Below, piece after piece: positions 7,248 through 16,660 of a stretch of DNA of 64,000 bases (within the stretch, counting starts at the first letter, position 1; every line of letters starts with the position of its first letter). The stretch is taken from NCBI GenBank assembly GCA_965278995.1, contig OZ257136.1, positions 1,116,001 to 1,180,000 of the forward strand, given 5' to 3'. The translations under genes were made by a program, and so were the position numbers. This DNA comes from JADJYF01 sp965278995. GTDB lineage: Bacteria > Pseudomonadota > Gammaproteobacteria > Ga0077536. Under the pieces are notes generated by a model. That model had not been told where the DNA came from. It worked only from the letters and a program-made list of their open reading frames with translations, and ran no database searches.

Positions 7248-9407
7248 TCAATTGCGTCGGCGGCGATGGTAGCGCTCGAGCCATCGTAACAGGGTTGGCG
7301 AGGCATGCGCTCGGCGCCATGCACCGGCGGCGAACTTGTTGGCTTCGGACAGCGTCGGGTAGATGTGGATGGTGCCGAGGATCTTGTTCAGACCCAGGTT
7401 GTGTTTCATGGCCAGAATGAATTCCGCAATGAGTTCGCCAGCATGCTCACCAACTATCGTCGCACCCAGAATACGATCGCGTCCAGGTACTGTCAGCACC
7501 TTGACCCAACCGCGATCGCTGCCATCGGTAATCGCGCGATCGAGTTCATCAAGGCCGTACCGGGTGACTTCGAAAGCAATTCCCTGCGCGCGCGCTTCAT
7601 TCTCGCTCAATCCGACGCGTGCGATTTCCGGATCGGTAAATGTGCACCATGGTATGACCCGATAGTCGACGGCAAAACGCTTGAGATCGCCGAACAGGGC
7701 ATTGACTGTCGCATACCAGGCCTGATGCGACGCGGTGTGAGTGAACTGATACGGGCCGGCGACGTCGCCGCAGGCGAAGACGCTTGGAAGATGAGTCTCC
7801 AGATAGTCGTTGACGGCGACAGTGCCACGCTCTGACAGATGCACGCCCAGCGCTTCGAGCCCGACATGATCGACGTTGGCCTGCCGCCCCACGGCAAGTA
7901 GCACGCGATCGAAAACTATATCGTGCAGGGTATCGCCGTCGGGCGTGGACTGACGCGCGCGCAGGTAATTGTCACCGTCTTCGGTACACTTGAATTCGAC
8001 TGCTTTCGTCGCGAGATTCAGGGTGATGCCTTCGTCTCGGAAGACCTGCTCGATGAACTCGGAAACTTCGTCGTCTTCCCGCGGTAACAGTCGCGGCGCC
8101 ATGTCGACGACAGTGACATCTGTGCCGAATCGTGCAAATGCCTGCGCCAGTTCACAGCCTATCGGGCCGCCGCCCAGGATCAGCAGGCGTCGGGGCAGTT
8201 CGCGCAATTCCCATAGCGTGTCGGAGGTTAGATACGGTACCTGCTCGAGCCCCGGGATCGTGGGGATCAGCGGGCGTGCGCCGGTCGCGAGAATGATGGC
8301 GCGTGCCGTGAGTTCTCGAGAATCGACAGCAACCCGCCACGGCGAGATCAAGCGTGCGGTGCCGCGCAGGCATTCGACGCCGAGGTCGGTGAATCGTTCG
8401 ATGGAATCGTGCGGTTCGATGGTCCGGATTACGCTTTGAACGCGTTCCATCACTTCGGCGAAATCGAATTCAGTGCTCGTACGTCGGATACCGAGACGTT
8501 CGGCCGTGCGCGCGTCGTGCAGATGCCTGGCCGCGCGGATCAGCGCTTTCGACGGTACGCAACCCGTGTTCAGGCAATCGCCTCCCATCCGCTCCTGCTC
8601 GATCAGGGTGACCTTGGCGTTGACCGCCGAAGCGATCAGCGCTGAGACCAGACCGGCTGAGCCGGCCCCGATGACGATGACATTGCGATCAAACTGGGCC
8701 GGCGGCGGGTAGCGCTGCAGAAAACGGCGGTACCTGTACCAGGCAAGCGTGTGACGGGCGAGCAGCGGAAACAGACCGAGCAGCACAAAAGAGACCAGCA
8801 GAGACGGCGACAGGACGTCACTGGCCCGTTCGATCTGGCCAAGCTGCGTGCCGGCGTTCACGAATACCACTGTTGGCGGCAACATGCCGAGTTGACTGTA
8901 CAGATAGAACTGTCGTGCGGAGATCGGCGTCAGGCCCATCAGCAGATTGACGATGAAAAACGGTACCAGCGGTATCAGACGCAGGGTCAACAGATAGGTC
9001 GGGCCATCGGCACGGATGCCGCGGTTGAGGGCAGCAAGGCGATGGCCAAAGCGCGACTCGACCCGGTCACGCAGAAAATAGCGCGCCAACAGAAACGCCA
9101 CCGTGGCGCCCAGGGTTGACGCAAAGGAAACGAGGACCGTACCCCAGAGCAGACCAAATACCGAACCGGCGGCCAGGGTCATGATGACTGCGCCTGGGAT
9201 CGAGAGCGCCGTCGCGCCGGCATACACTGCGAAAGCGATTGCCGACGCTGCCACTGGATGAGCATCGACCACGGTCTGCAGGTGGTTCTGCTGCGCCTTG
9301 AGGTGTTCCAGCGTCAGATAGCGGCCGGGCTCCAGGAACACGAAGCCTGCAACGAGCACGACCACGGCTGCTGCAAGCAGCCAGCGGGAGCGACGCATAA
9401 ACGCCAT
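7248..9407 (-). CDS. TVP38/TMEM64 membrane domain fused to class-I pyridine nucleotide-disulfide oxidoreductase
   Basis: 719 residues from ATG 9407, eight bases after the arsM stop. Residues 1-225 are a VTT/DedA-type domain: an N-terminal membrane anchor, 'YAGATALSIPGAVIMTLAAGSVFGLLWG', 'TLRLIPLVPFFIVNLLMGLTPI' and a last hydrophobic helix near 205-218. From about residue 242 follows a complete flavoprotein: FAD-binding VIGAGSAGLVSA, the redox pair Cys278/Cys283 (GGDCLNTGCVPSK), an NAD-binding 'LILGGGPIGCELAQAF', 'FACGDVAGPYQFTHTASHQAW', and a dimerisation domain ending with 'IHIYPTLSEANKFAAGAW'. This resembles mercuric or dihydrolipoyl reductases, but the N-terminal MerA heavy-metal domain and a C-terminal vicinal Cys pair are absent, so mercury reduction is not supported. 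The substrate is unknown. Confidence 0.85.
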   Translation of the reverse strand: MAFMRRSRWLLAAAVVVLVAGFVFLEPGRYLTLEHLKAQQNHLQTVVDAHPVAASAIAFAVYAGATALSIPGAVIMTLAAGSVFGLLWGTVLVSFASTLGATVAFLLARYFLRDRVESRFGHRLAALNRGIRADGPTYLLTLRLIPLVPFFIVNLLMGLTPISARQFYLYSQLGMLPPTVVFVNAGTQLGQIERASDVLSPSLLVSFVLLGLFPLLARHTLAWYRYRRFLQRYPPPAQFDRNVIVIGAGSAGLVSALIASAVNAKVTLIEQERMGGDCLNTGCVPSKALIRAARHLHDARTAERLGIRRTSTEFDFAEVMERVQSVIRTIEPHDSIERFTDLGVECLRGTARLISPWRVAVDSRELTARAIILATGARPLIPTIPGLEQVPYLTSDTLWELRELPRRLLILGGGPIGCELAQAFARFGTDVTVVDMAPRLLPREDDEVSEFIEQVFRDEGITLNLATKAVEFKCTEDGDNYLRARQSTPDGDTLHDIVFDRVLLAVGRQANVDHVGLEALGVHLSERGTVAVNDYLETHLPSVFACGDVAGPYQFTHTASHQAWYATVNALFGDLKRFAVDYRVIPWCTFTDPEIARVGLSENEARAQGIAFEVTRYGLDELDRAITDGSDRGWVKVLTVPGRDRILGATIVGEHAGELIAEFILAMKHNLGLNKILGTIHIYPTLSEANKFAAGAWRRAHASPTLLRWLERYHRRRRN

Positions 9408-9414
9408 CCGCTGC

Positions 9415-10470
9415 TTAACAGCAACTGCCGCCGGTTCCGCTCGACACACTCTCTCCGGCGGCAGCGTAAGGAATGTCGCGTCCGCAGCCGGCGAAAATAC
9501 CGTAGTGAGTGGAGAAATCGCCGATGAAATCGAAATGCTCGCGCAGTCGCGTGTCGTGCAGCATCCGCCAGCTGTTCCCGCAGACAGGAAACACGCGGCC
9601 GCGCTCGAGAACATGATGCTTATCGAGCACAAATCGTTCCGGCTGTTCATCGATGCCGCCGCGATAGACCACCGCCTGCCCGTAGTCTTCACAGTCCGAC
9701 TCAAGTGAATCGAGTTTGAACAGTCGATAAGTCGCCGAATGAAAACCGATGTGGCCGATCCGCTCACGGATAACGGTATCGGTGATTGCTATCGGATTGT
9801 CCTCGACCAGCCGCGGATCGCGGAAGCCGCATTCGCGCGCAAGATTCTCGAAATCGTTCCAGTACAACGCGCCACTCAGGCATTCGCCATAGAGTACAGG
9901 GTCGCTGACCAGCGCTTTCGGTACGCGTCGGCTGGCGTAGACGTCGGAGAAGTACAGTTCGCCGCCTTCGCGCAGCAGCGCATGGGCAGCTCGTAGTACC
10001 GCCGGCTTGTCGATAGCGAGATTGATAACACAATTCGAGACGATCAAATCGAAACTTCCGGGTTCGAGCGCGAGCGCATCGAGCTGTTCGATGTAAGCCT
10101 GGTGAAACTCGACGTTCGGCACGGCATAGCCATTGCGTGCCATATGCCAGCCAAGGTGACGACGCGCAACATCGAGTTGTTCGCTGGTCATGTCGATACC
10201 GACCACGCTGCCGTGTGCGCCGACGAGTTGGGCGAGAACATAGCAATCGCGCCCGCTGCCGCAGCCCAGATCGAGTACGCGCATACCTTCGAGCACGGGC
10301 GGATAGACCAGCCCGCAGCCGTAGTAGCGCGCGCGGACTTCCTCGTGGACATTGGCCAGCAGGTTCTTGAGGTGCTTGCCGGGCGCCAGGCTGGTGGTGC
10401 AGGCCGTGGTCCGCAAGTCGCTGGAATCCTTGAGAACGGTGCCGTAGTAGTGCTCAACCGTATCCCGCAT
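9415..10470 (-). CDS. arsM: ArsM-type arsenite S-adenosylmethionine methyltransferase
   Basis: 351 residues. The SAM-binding core is 'MRVLDLGCGSGRDCYVLAQLVG' with 'VVGIDMTSEQL'. The Cys residues placed like those that bind As(III) in ArsM are visible: Cys24 (TTACTTS), Cys52 (YYGCGL), Cys147 (SNCVINL) and Cys197 (YGECLSGAL); a vicinal Cys pair ends the protein (GSCC). The long C-terminal extension resembles the ArsM form linked to arsenosugar synthesis, but the radical-SAM partner ArsS is not in this window. It is the first gene of a run continuing into the TVP38/reductase fusion, apt, NRDE and egtB. No ArsR repressor gene is nearby. Confidence 0.75.
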   Translation of the reverse strand: MRDTVEHYYGTVLKDSSDLRTTACTTSLAPGKHLKNLLANVHEEVRARYYGCGLVYPPVLEGMRVLDLGCGSGRDCYVLAQLVGAHGSVVGIDMTSEQLDVARRHLGWHMARNGYAVPNVEFHQAYIEQLDALALEPGSFDLIVSNCVINLAIDKPAVLRAAHALLREGGELYFSDVYASRRVPKALVSDPVLYGECLSGALYWNDFENLARECGFRDPRLVEDNPIAITDTVIRERIGHIGFHSATYRLFKLDSLESDCEDYGQAVVYRGGIDEQPERFVLDKHHVLERGRVFPVCGNSWRMLHDTRLREHFDFIGDFSTHYGIFAGCGRDIPYAAAGESVSSGTGGSCC

Positions 10471-10601
10471 GATGCCGTCCTTCGTACCTGTTTAAGGCCG
10501 ATACTGTGGCATGGCAGCAGGGACGCCGCCAGCATTTGATTGTCGTGTAGACTGTGCGCCCCGCGCAGCCCAATCTCATTTCGAGAACGAGAGTATTCAA
10601 G

Positions 10602-11369
10602 ATGTCCGTGCCTGTCCGACTCCATCGCCGTGCCGCTAGTTTGGTGCTGATTGTTCTGGTCACTGTTGGCATGCCGGCCGTTGCTGCCGACAGCCGGGTG
10701 CTGAACGCGCTGCTCGACGGCGTGCTCGAATCGGACGTCAAGGATGGCTATGTCGACTATCCGGCGCTGGCGCGTAATGTCCGTTTTTTCAAATACGTTG
10801 ATGCGATTGCCGAGTTCGATGCCGAAACCCTGACTACTGACGAGGAACGACTCGCATTCTGGCTCAATGCCTATAATGCATTGGCGATGAAATCGGTCGT
10901 CGACGGGATTACGCCGGTATCGATGACCGGTCGTTTCAAGTTCTTCCGTACCAATGAGCATCGTGTCGCAGGACGCTCGCTTGATCTGCAATCGATCAGG
11001 GACGATATTCTGCGCAAGCTCGGCGATCCACGTGTGCATTTCGCACTGGTCCCGGCAGCCTACTCATCGCCAAAGTTACGCTCGGAAGCCTACCGTGCCG
11101 ATGAACTCGACCGACAGCTCGACGCCAATGCGCGCGACTTTCTGAACGACAAACGCAAAAACCGCTATTCGGGCGTGACACTGAAAGCCAAAGTGTCAAA
11201 AATCTTCGAAGAATTTGCCGAGGACTTCGGCGCCGACGAACGCGCCGTGCTGACCTATATCGCTCAGTTTGTCGACGCTGAAGACACCGCCGCCAAACTG
11301 AAACGCGGCACCTACAAAATCGATTACATGGAATTCGATTACAGCATCAACGGTCGACCGCTGAACTGA
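10602..11369 (+). CDS. DUF547 exported protein
   Basis: 255 residues from ATG 10602. The N-terminus is a signal peptide (ASLVLIVLVTVGMPAVAA, cleavage near residue 30). The mature part has the DUF547 pattern: 'DYPALARN', 'EERLAFWLNAYNALAMKSVVDG', 'SLDLQSIRDDILRKLGDPRVHFALV' and a C-terminal 'FDYSINGRPLN'. In the family the Asn-Ala-Tyr-Asn segment and the His that follows are conserved and suggest a papain-like fold; the activity is unknown. It is divergent from arsM with a 131-base gap, so a shared regulatory region is possible. Confidence 0.85.
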   Translation: MSVPVRLHRRAASLVLIVLVTVGMPAVAADSRVLNALLDGVLESDVKDGYVDYPALARNVRFFKYVDAIAEFDAETLTTDEERLAFWLNAYNALAMKSVVDGITPVSMTGRFKFFRTNEHRVAGRSLDLQSIRDDILRKLGDPRVHFALVPAAYSSPKLRSEAYRADELDRQLDANARDFLNDKRKNRYSGVTLKAKVSKIFEEFAEDFGADERAVLTYIAQFVDAEDTAAKLKRGTYKIDYMEFDYSINGRPLN

Positions 11370-11535
11370 CGGTTCCGTTGTGATGCTGAGGTTCTGTTGT
11401 GCCGGTGTTTCGGCGCTGGCGGACTTTCGCTCCGTCACTGAGTGGTACGCTCCTCCGCGAAATTCCGCCATCGCCTTTGAGCCGTGCTCGTTGCGCCGTG
11501 GTTCCGGCGCCGCGATCTTCCTGCTGCGTTTGACT

Positions 11536-11601
11536 CGGTGCTGTCGGGCATCCCCGGAGGAGCCTACCCCTCAGTGACGGGAGGGATGCCCGACAGCACC
11601 G
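11536..11601. terminator. 19-bp perfect inverted repeat, probable bidirectional terminator
   Basis: The arms 11536-11554 and 11583-11601 are perfect reverse complements over 19 bases, separated by 28 bases. They lie between the convergent DUF547 and aas genes, where a two-way terminator is expected, although no T-run follows on either side and the loop is long. The remaining intergenic sequence (11370-11535 and 11602-11658) shows nothing else I recognise. Confidence 0.5.
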
Positions 11602-11658
11602 CTCCACTGAGTTCGACGGCTCGATCGTCCGGTGCAGAAGTTTCGGCGCGTTAAACGA

Positions 11659-13848
11659 TTAACTGCGCTTATCCAGCCGTTCCTTCAATGCCGGGTAGTC
11701 GACTTTGCCGGAACCGAGCAGCGGGATTTCTTCGAGGTAGACGACCTGGCGCGGGATCAGAAGTTCGCTTGCGGCGATATTACGAGCGGCTGTGACGAGC
11801 GCAGCGCGCTCGGCGTCGGCGACGCTGGTGAAGAGCATGATTTGTTCGCCTTTGCGCGCATCGGGGACTGCGACTGCAGCGTGGCGCGCATCGGGCCAGA
11901 CTGACGCAGCGAGTTCCTCGACGGCAGCCAGCGAGACCATCTCACCGCCGAGTTTGGCAAAACGTTTGGCGCGGCCCTGGATACGAATGTAACCCTCGGC
12001 GTCGACGTCAACGATATCACCGGTCTCGTACCAGCCGGCACCGGCACGGTCGGTCCACGGCTTGATGATGTCGCCATCGCTGCCATGAAACAGATACCCG
12101 AGCATGACGTTCGGCCCATGGACGACAAGTTCGCCACCGTCGCGGATACCGTCGACGGGTTCGAGATAGTAGGACATACCGGTCAGCAGCTGCCCGACCG
12201 TACCCTGGCGGCTGGCGAGCGGATAGTTGACTGCGATGACCGGTCCGGCTTCTGTTGCACCGTAACCTTCGAACAGGCGGATGCCGAAACGCTCGAACCA
12301 CAGGTCGCGCGTATCGTCAGTCAATTTCTCGGCACCGGCGATGACATAGCGCATGCGGTGAAAGTCATACCGGTGTGCATGGCGTGCGTATCCACGCAGG
12401 AACGTGGTCGTGCCGAACAGGCAGGTCACATTACGCTCGTAGCAGAGTTCCGGAATGATGCGATAGTGCAATGGACTCGGGTATTGAAACGACGGTGTCC
12501 CTTTCAACAACGGCAGCAGTACGCCGCCCTGCAGGCCGAAAGCATGAAATATCGGCAGCACGTTGAGCACGCGATCGCGTTGCGTCAAATCGATCAGCTG
12601 CTGGATCTGGGCATAGTTGGCCAGCAGGTTCGCATGCGAGAGGACGACACCTTTGGGGATGCCTTCAGAGCCCGACGTGAACAGGATGACGGCGGCGTCG
12701 TCAGCCGTTGCGCCGCGCCCGTACCAGCGTTGGGCGAGGTGCGGCAGTCGCGCGCAGAGTGCCGCAGTAAGTTTGATTCGTGAAGTCAGCGCGGTGCGTG
12801 CGTCTTCCAGGTAGATGACTTCGGCCCGATTCGCGATGGCTTCGATTTCGGGGCCGAGCGCGGCTGCTTCAACGAACGCGCGCGAAGTCAACACCAGCTT
12901 CAGACCACCGGTCTCCAATGCGGTGACGAGACCGCGCTGCCCCCCTGTAAAATTGAGCATCGCAACCTGGTAGCCGCGTGCCAGGCAGGCGAACAAGGTG
13001 ACGACGCCAGCAGCGGTGCTCGGCAGCAGTACACCGAGCCGCTTCTCGTGCGGCGCGCGAGCGGCAATCAGCGCGCCAAGCGCAAACGCGCGCGTCAGCA
13101 GCTGCCGATAAGAAAGCGCGGCACCCGTGCTGTCTTCGAGTATCGGACTCGCATTGCCGTGGACAGTCGCCGCGCGGACCAGGGCGGCAAACAGCGTCTC
13201 GTGTTCGTAAACGGCGTTGTAGGCAACTTCGCGCATGATTGCGGCGATGCCTGCCGTCGCCGCATTGCGCCGTGGAGCGCCGATCAACTGCTCTGACAGG
13301 GAGAGCTTGCGCGGCGGCAGCAGCGTGATTGTCACCTGAGGTAACCAGCGTCGCGTGATGAGCCCGCCAAGAGCGTTCAGACGAAAATGTTGGAGCCCGC
13401 TCAGCGCAATCGGCAGGATGGTCGCATCGGCATGATCGGCGATCATGCCGGGGCCGTCGTATACCTTCATTGGTGTGCCGGTCGTCGTCATGCGCGCTTC
13501 CGGGAACATCAACAGTCGCCGATCCTCGCGCAGTAGTCGAACCATCGCTTTCAACGCGACGGCGCTATGCGTATCGAACTCAAGACAGGTGAAATAGCGC
13601 AGCAAGCGGCGGACCACCCACCCCCGGGTCGTACCGAGGGGCAGAGTGAACACGGGCGCGTCGGGCAAAAAAGCGTAGAGCAACAGTTCGTCGAGCAGTG
13701 AGACATGGTTGGCGACGATGAGAGTCCGTTTGCCGGCAGCCGACCAGTGCTGCAAACCGCGGATCTGGGCTCTGAACAGAACACGAAATACAGCGCGCAG
13801 CACTGTACGCAGCAGACCGTGAGCAGCACTGCCGCTGGTTTCAATCAC
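11659..13848 (-). CDS. aas: Bifunctional 2-acylglycerophosphoethanolamine acyltransferase / acyl-ACP synthetase (Aas-like)
   Basis: 729 residues, close to the 719 of E. coli Aas. The N-terminal third is a PlsC-type acyltransferase with the catalytic His-x4-Asp in 'NHVSLLDE' (His48, Asp53) and 'MFPEARMTTTGTPMKV'. From about residue 230 follows an AMP-binding adenylation domain with 'VILFTSGSEGIPKGVVLSH', 'FEGYGATEAGP', 'WYETGDI' and the C-terminal 'LGSGKVDYPAL'. Aas re-acylates lysophospholipids at the inner membrane, using acyl-ACP formed by its second domain. It is convergent with DUF547 and is followed upstream by mltD on the same strand, 104 bases away. Confidence 0.9.
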   Translation of the reverse strand: MIETSGSAAHGLLRTVLRAVFRVLFRAQIRGLQHWSAAGKRTLIVANHVSLLDELLLYAFLPDAPVFTLPLGTTRGWVVRRLLRYFTCLEFDTHSAVALKAMVRLLREDRRLLMFPEARMTTTGTPMKVYDGPGMIADHADATILPIALSGLQHFRLNALGGLITRRWLPQVTITLLPPRKLSLSEQLIGAPRRNAATAGIAAIMREVAYNAVYEHETLFAALVRAATVHGNASPILEDSTGAALSYRQLLTRAFALGALIAARAPHEKRLGVLLPSTAAGVVTLFACLARGYQVAMLNFTGGQRGLVTALETGGLKLVLTSRAFVEAAALGPEIEAIANRAEVIYLEDARTALTSRIKLTAALCARLPHLAQRWYGRGATADDAAVILFTSGSEGIPKGVVLSHANLLANYAQIQQLIDLTQRDRVLNVLPIFHAFGLQGGVLLPLLKGTPSFQYPSPLHYRIIPELCYERNVTCLFGTTTFLRGYARHAHRYDFHRMRYVIAGAEKLTDDTRDLWFERFGIRLFEGYGATEAGPVIAVNYPLASRQGTVGQLLTGMSYYLEPVDGIRDGGELVVHGPNVMLGYLFHGSDGDIIKPWTDRAGAGWYETGDIVDVDAEGYIRIQGRAKRFAKLGGEMVSLAAVEELAASVWPDARHAAVAVPDARKGEQIMLFTSVADAERAALVTAARNIAASELLIPRQVVYLEEIPLLGSGKVDYPALKERLDKRS

Positions 13849-13952
13849 AGGATTCGATGTGCGCAGTCAAATTGCGCGCGTCGGTCAGGAACGCAGCGGC
13901 GCGTGATCGCGGGTGGCGCACGGTGACGTCCGTGCCATGGTCGTGCCTGGAC

Positions 13953-15602
13953 TCAAATCTTCCGGTCGTCGTTGCCGGCGTCACGCTGTTGCACAATCAA
14001 GCGCTCGCCGGGTTGCAGAAAACGCGTGGCCGCTTGCCCGTTCCACAAGCGAAGTTTATTTATCGAGACCTTGAACCGACGTGAAATCGTCCACAACGAA
14101 TCCCCGGAACGGACTTTGTAGTGCGTTACAGGGGCAGCCTGCGACGCCGTCGCCACGAGCGAAGCATCGGCAACCGGAATATGCAGGCGTTGGCCGAGAC
14201 GGAGCGTACTGCCGACAGTAATGCGATTGGCCGCAGCGAGCGCGCGTGCACTGATGTGGTAGTGGCGCGCGACGTCCCACAGGTTGTCGCCGTGGCGAAC
14301 GACATGGACCGACTCGGTTTCCCCGCGCACTGTCGAAGTACCGGTAACCGTGGGGCGCGCCGCAGCGGTTCGCTCCGCGACGCGCGATTCCATGCCCGTG
14401 CTGCCTGGCAGGCTCAAACGCTGGCCAATACTCAACCGGGGCGACGTCAAACGGTTGGTTCGTGTGATCTCGGTGACGGAAACCGCGTGCCGCGCGGCAA
14501 TTGCCGACAGCGTGTCGCCAGCGACGACGGTGTAATGCCGCGCCGGCAGCCGCTGTTCCGGCGGCAGACTGGCGAGCAATTCGCGCACACCGAGACCAAA
14601 ACCGCGCGCGACCAGCACGGTTGTCGGCCGATTGTGCAACGTCGAGCGATAGCCGTAAGCCGCATTCAGCGCGTCGAATTCGTTGGGATACAGACCACTC
14701 TTGCGCGCAACGCGCCGGAGGTCGACGTTGCCGCCCACATCGAGCGCCTCGAAGTACGGTTCGGAACTGATGCGCGCGACGCTGACGCCGTACGCATCAG
14801 GACGCTGAATGATGGTGCTCAAATCGAGCAGGCGAGGAATGTAATGCCGGGTACCGGACGGCAGGTCAAGTGACCAGAAATCCGTTGGCCGCGCACGGCT
14901 GCGATTGCGTGAAATGGCGTCCTCGACCGTGCGCTCGCCGCAGTTATAGGCGGCAATCGCCAGCAGCCAGTCACCGTCGAAGCGCTGGCCGAGTTCAGCC
15001 AGGTAGTCGAGTGCGGCACTGGTTCCGGCGACGACGTCCTTGCGCCCGTCATAGGCTTCCGAGACCTGCAAGCCGAAACGGGTTCCCGTCGCGGGAATGA
15101 ACTGCCACAGTCCGGCCGGACCACCCAGCTTCCCGGCGCTGTTGTTATAGGAACTCTCAATCAGCGGGATCAGCACGACTTCGGCAGGTAGTTTGCGCTT
15201 CTGGACTTCCGCCCAGACGTGACTGAGGTAGGGTTTGGCGCGCGCCGTCGCAGTGGCGATGTAGCGGCGACTGTAGCCGAAGTGTTTGAGTGGATCGCTG
15301 CTCCGCTGTCGCGGGGGTGCCTGCAGCGTCAGCTCTGTGCCGATGGTATGCCAGAGGTCCGGATCGGGCGGCGGCGTCGCCTTGTCGACCGCCGCTGACG
15401 GTGCTCGTGACCGTTCGACTGCGGGCTCCTCGATGGGTACCGGGCGCGTAACCGGGTTCGACGTTTCGATCGTCGCCAACGCCGCATCGGTGTGTGGTCG
15501 CGAGAGGAACGCGGGCTGCGCACAGGCGCTCAGCAGCACGATGAGTGCGCCACTCAGTCCGCTGGCGAGAAAGCCGCCTGGCGTGTGTAGAGACCCTGAC
15601 AT
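13953..15602 (-). CDS. mltD: Membrane-bound lytic murein transglycosylase D with three LysM domains
   Basis: 549 residues. The N-terminus is a lipoprotein signal with lipobox LSAC (Cys near residue 27). The SLT catalytic domain lies at about 115-230: 'IPLIESSYNN' holds the catalytic Glu, followed by 'GPAGLWQFIPATGTRFGL' and 'DWLLAIAAYNCGERTV'. Three LysM peptidoglycan-binding repeats follow: 'HYTVVAGDTLSAIA', 'VHVVRHGDNLWDVA' and 'HYKVRSGDSLWTIS'. MltD cleaves peptidoglycan glycan strands in the periplasm to give 1,6-anhydro ends. It is divergent from the yafS-like–rnhA–dnaQ set, the neighbourhood it also has in enterobacteria. Confidence 0.95.
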   Translation of the reverse strand: MSGSLHTPGGFLASGLSGALIVLLSACAQPAFLSRPHTDAALATIETSNPVTRPVPIEEPAVERSRAPSAAVDKATPPPDPDLWHTIGTELTLQAPPRQRSSDPLKHFGYSRRYIATATARAKPYLSHVWAEVQKRKLPAEVVLIPLIESSYNNSAGKLGGPAGLWQFIPATGTRFGLQVSEAYDGRKDVVAGTSAALDYLAELGQRFDGDWLLAIAAYNCGERTVEDAISRNRSRARPTDFWSLDLPSGTRHYIPRLLDLSTIIQRPDAYGVSVARISSEPYFEALDVGGNVDLRRVARKSGLYPNEFDALNAAYGYRSTLHNRPTTVLVARGFGLGVRELLASLPPEQRLPARHYTVVAGDTLSAIAARHAVSVTEITRTNRLTSPRLSIGQRLSLPGSTGMESRVAERTAAARPTVTGTSTVRGETESVHVVRHGDNLWDVARHYHISARALAAANRITVGSTLRLGQRLHIPVADASLVATASQAAPVTHYKVRSGDSLWTISRRFKVSINKLRLWNGQAATRFLQPGERLIVQQRDAGNDDRKI

Positions 15603-15859
15603 GAGCCCGATGCTAGGAAGTCAAAACCGTGAGGTCAACCCTGGACAGCCGCCTGGTTTTGTGAGTCGATTTCAAATTCCTCCCCCGCGCCGGATGATGA
15701 ATATGAGCAAAAACAAACAGATAAATAAAACAGCTTCGTGATTGTGTCGTGCGCCGATAGTAAGACTATGCATGGCGCCAGCAACAACCGTTGCGCCTGC
15801 CGACTGGAGATGACAAGCTGCGCCGGCCTGCCGACCATCCCGTTCAGTTACCGCTCCGC
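15603..15859. promoter_or_regulatory. Divergent mltD / methyltransferase intergenic region
   Basis: 257 bases between divergent genes. The centre (15690-15745) is A-rich, unlike its surroundings, and should hold the promoters for both directions. On the minus strand a TTTATC…TATTCA pair with 16-base spacing is possible; on the plus strand I see only weak candidates around 15741-15770. I see no small gene here. Confidence 0.35.
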
Positions 15860-16660
15860 ATGACTCTGAGACCGACGCCTGGATTCACCGACCCGAGCTT
15901 TCGTGCCGGCCTCGAAGCCTGGCTGCAAAGCGCCCCCGGCGAGATTACGGCGACCATGGAAACGCAACTGCTGGGCCGAGTGCTGCCCGATTTGTTCGGC
16001 TACCACATCGTGCAACTGGGCACCCATCATCGCCAGGGCTTGCTCGACTCGAGTCGCATCACCCACCCGATACGCGTGCATCTGGCGGCCGACACGAGTC
16101 TGAATGCGGACCTGCATTGCGCCGAGGATGCGCTGCCGTTTTCACCAAACTCGGTCGACGTCCTGGTGCTCCCGCACGTGCTGGAGTTTGCCGACGATCC
16201 GAGACGGGTATTGCGCGAAGCGGAACGCGTGCTGATCGGGGAGGGGCACATCGTTCTGCTGGGTTTCAATCCGTGGAGCTGGTACGGCTTATGGTCGTTG
16301 CTGGGGCGATGGCAGGGACGTCCGCCCTGGTCCGGCCGCTTCATTGGTACGACACGGACGAAAGATTGGCTGCAGTTGCTCGGTTTCGACATTCTTCAGG
16401 TCGCCCGCGCCGGCTTTCGGCCGCCAACCCGGCGGAGCGGGGTGAACCGCCGACTCGAATTTCTGGAGCGGCTGGGGGCGTTCTGCTGGCCGTGGCTCGG
16501 CAATACGTATCTGCTGGTCGGCCGAAAGCGTGTCGAAGGCGTGCGACCCTTGAAAGCTAACTGGAAACAGCGGCGTCGGGTCGTTGCTGGTGGTGTCGTC
16601 GAACCGACGATCCGCGTGACCACGCCAGTTGGCGCTGAGCAGTGTAGCCATGAGCACTGA
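15860..16660 (+). CDS. YafS-like SAM-dependent methyltransferase
   Basis: 266 residues from ATG 15860; no strong Shine-Dalgarno is seen, and an upstream TTG in frame is possible. The segment 'LHCAEDALPFSPNSVDVLVLPHVLEFADDPRRVLREAERVL' followed by 'GHIVLLGFNPWSWYGLW' is characteristic of the YafS group of class-I methyltransferases. The classical glycine motif I is weak, as is usual in this group. It overlaps rnhA by 11 bases, so the two are co-transcribed. In E. coli yafS lies between gloB and rnhA; gloB is absent here. The substrate is unknown. Confidence 0.8.
   Translation: MTLRPTPGFTDPSFRAGLEAWLQSAPGEITATMETQLLGRVLPDLFGYHIVQLGTHHRQGLLDSSRITHPIRVHLAADTSLNADLHCAEDALPFSPNSVDVLVLPHVLEFADDPRRVLREAERVLIGEGHIVLLGFNPWSWYGLWSLLGRWQGRPPWSGRFIGTTRTKDWLQLLGFDILQVARAGFRPPTRRSGVNRRLEFLERLGAFCWPWLGNTYLLVGRKRVEGVRPLKANWKQRRRVVAGGVVEPTIRVTTPVGAEQCSHEH

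Noticed and set aside
7248..9407. Mercuric reductase
   Set aside because: The flavoprotein core is similar, but there is no N-terminal metal-binding domain and no C-terminal Cys pair; the C-terminus ends in Arg-rich sequence. No mer genes are near.
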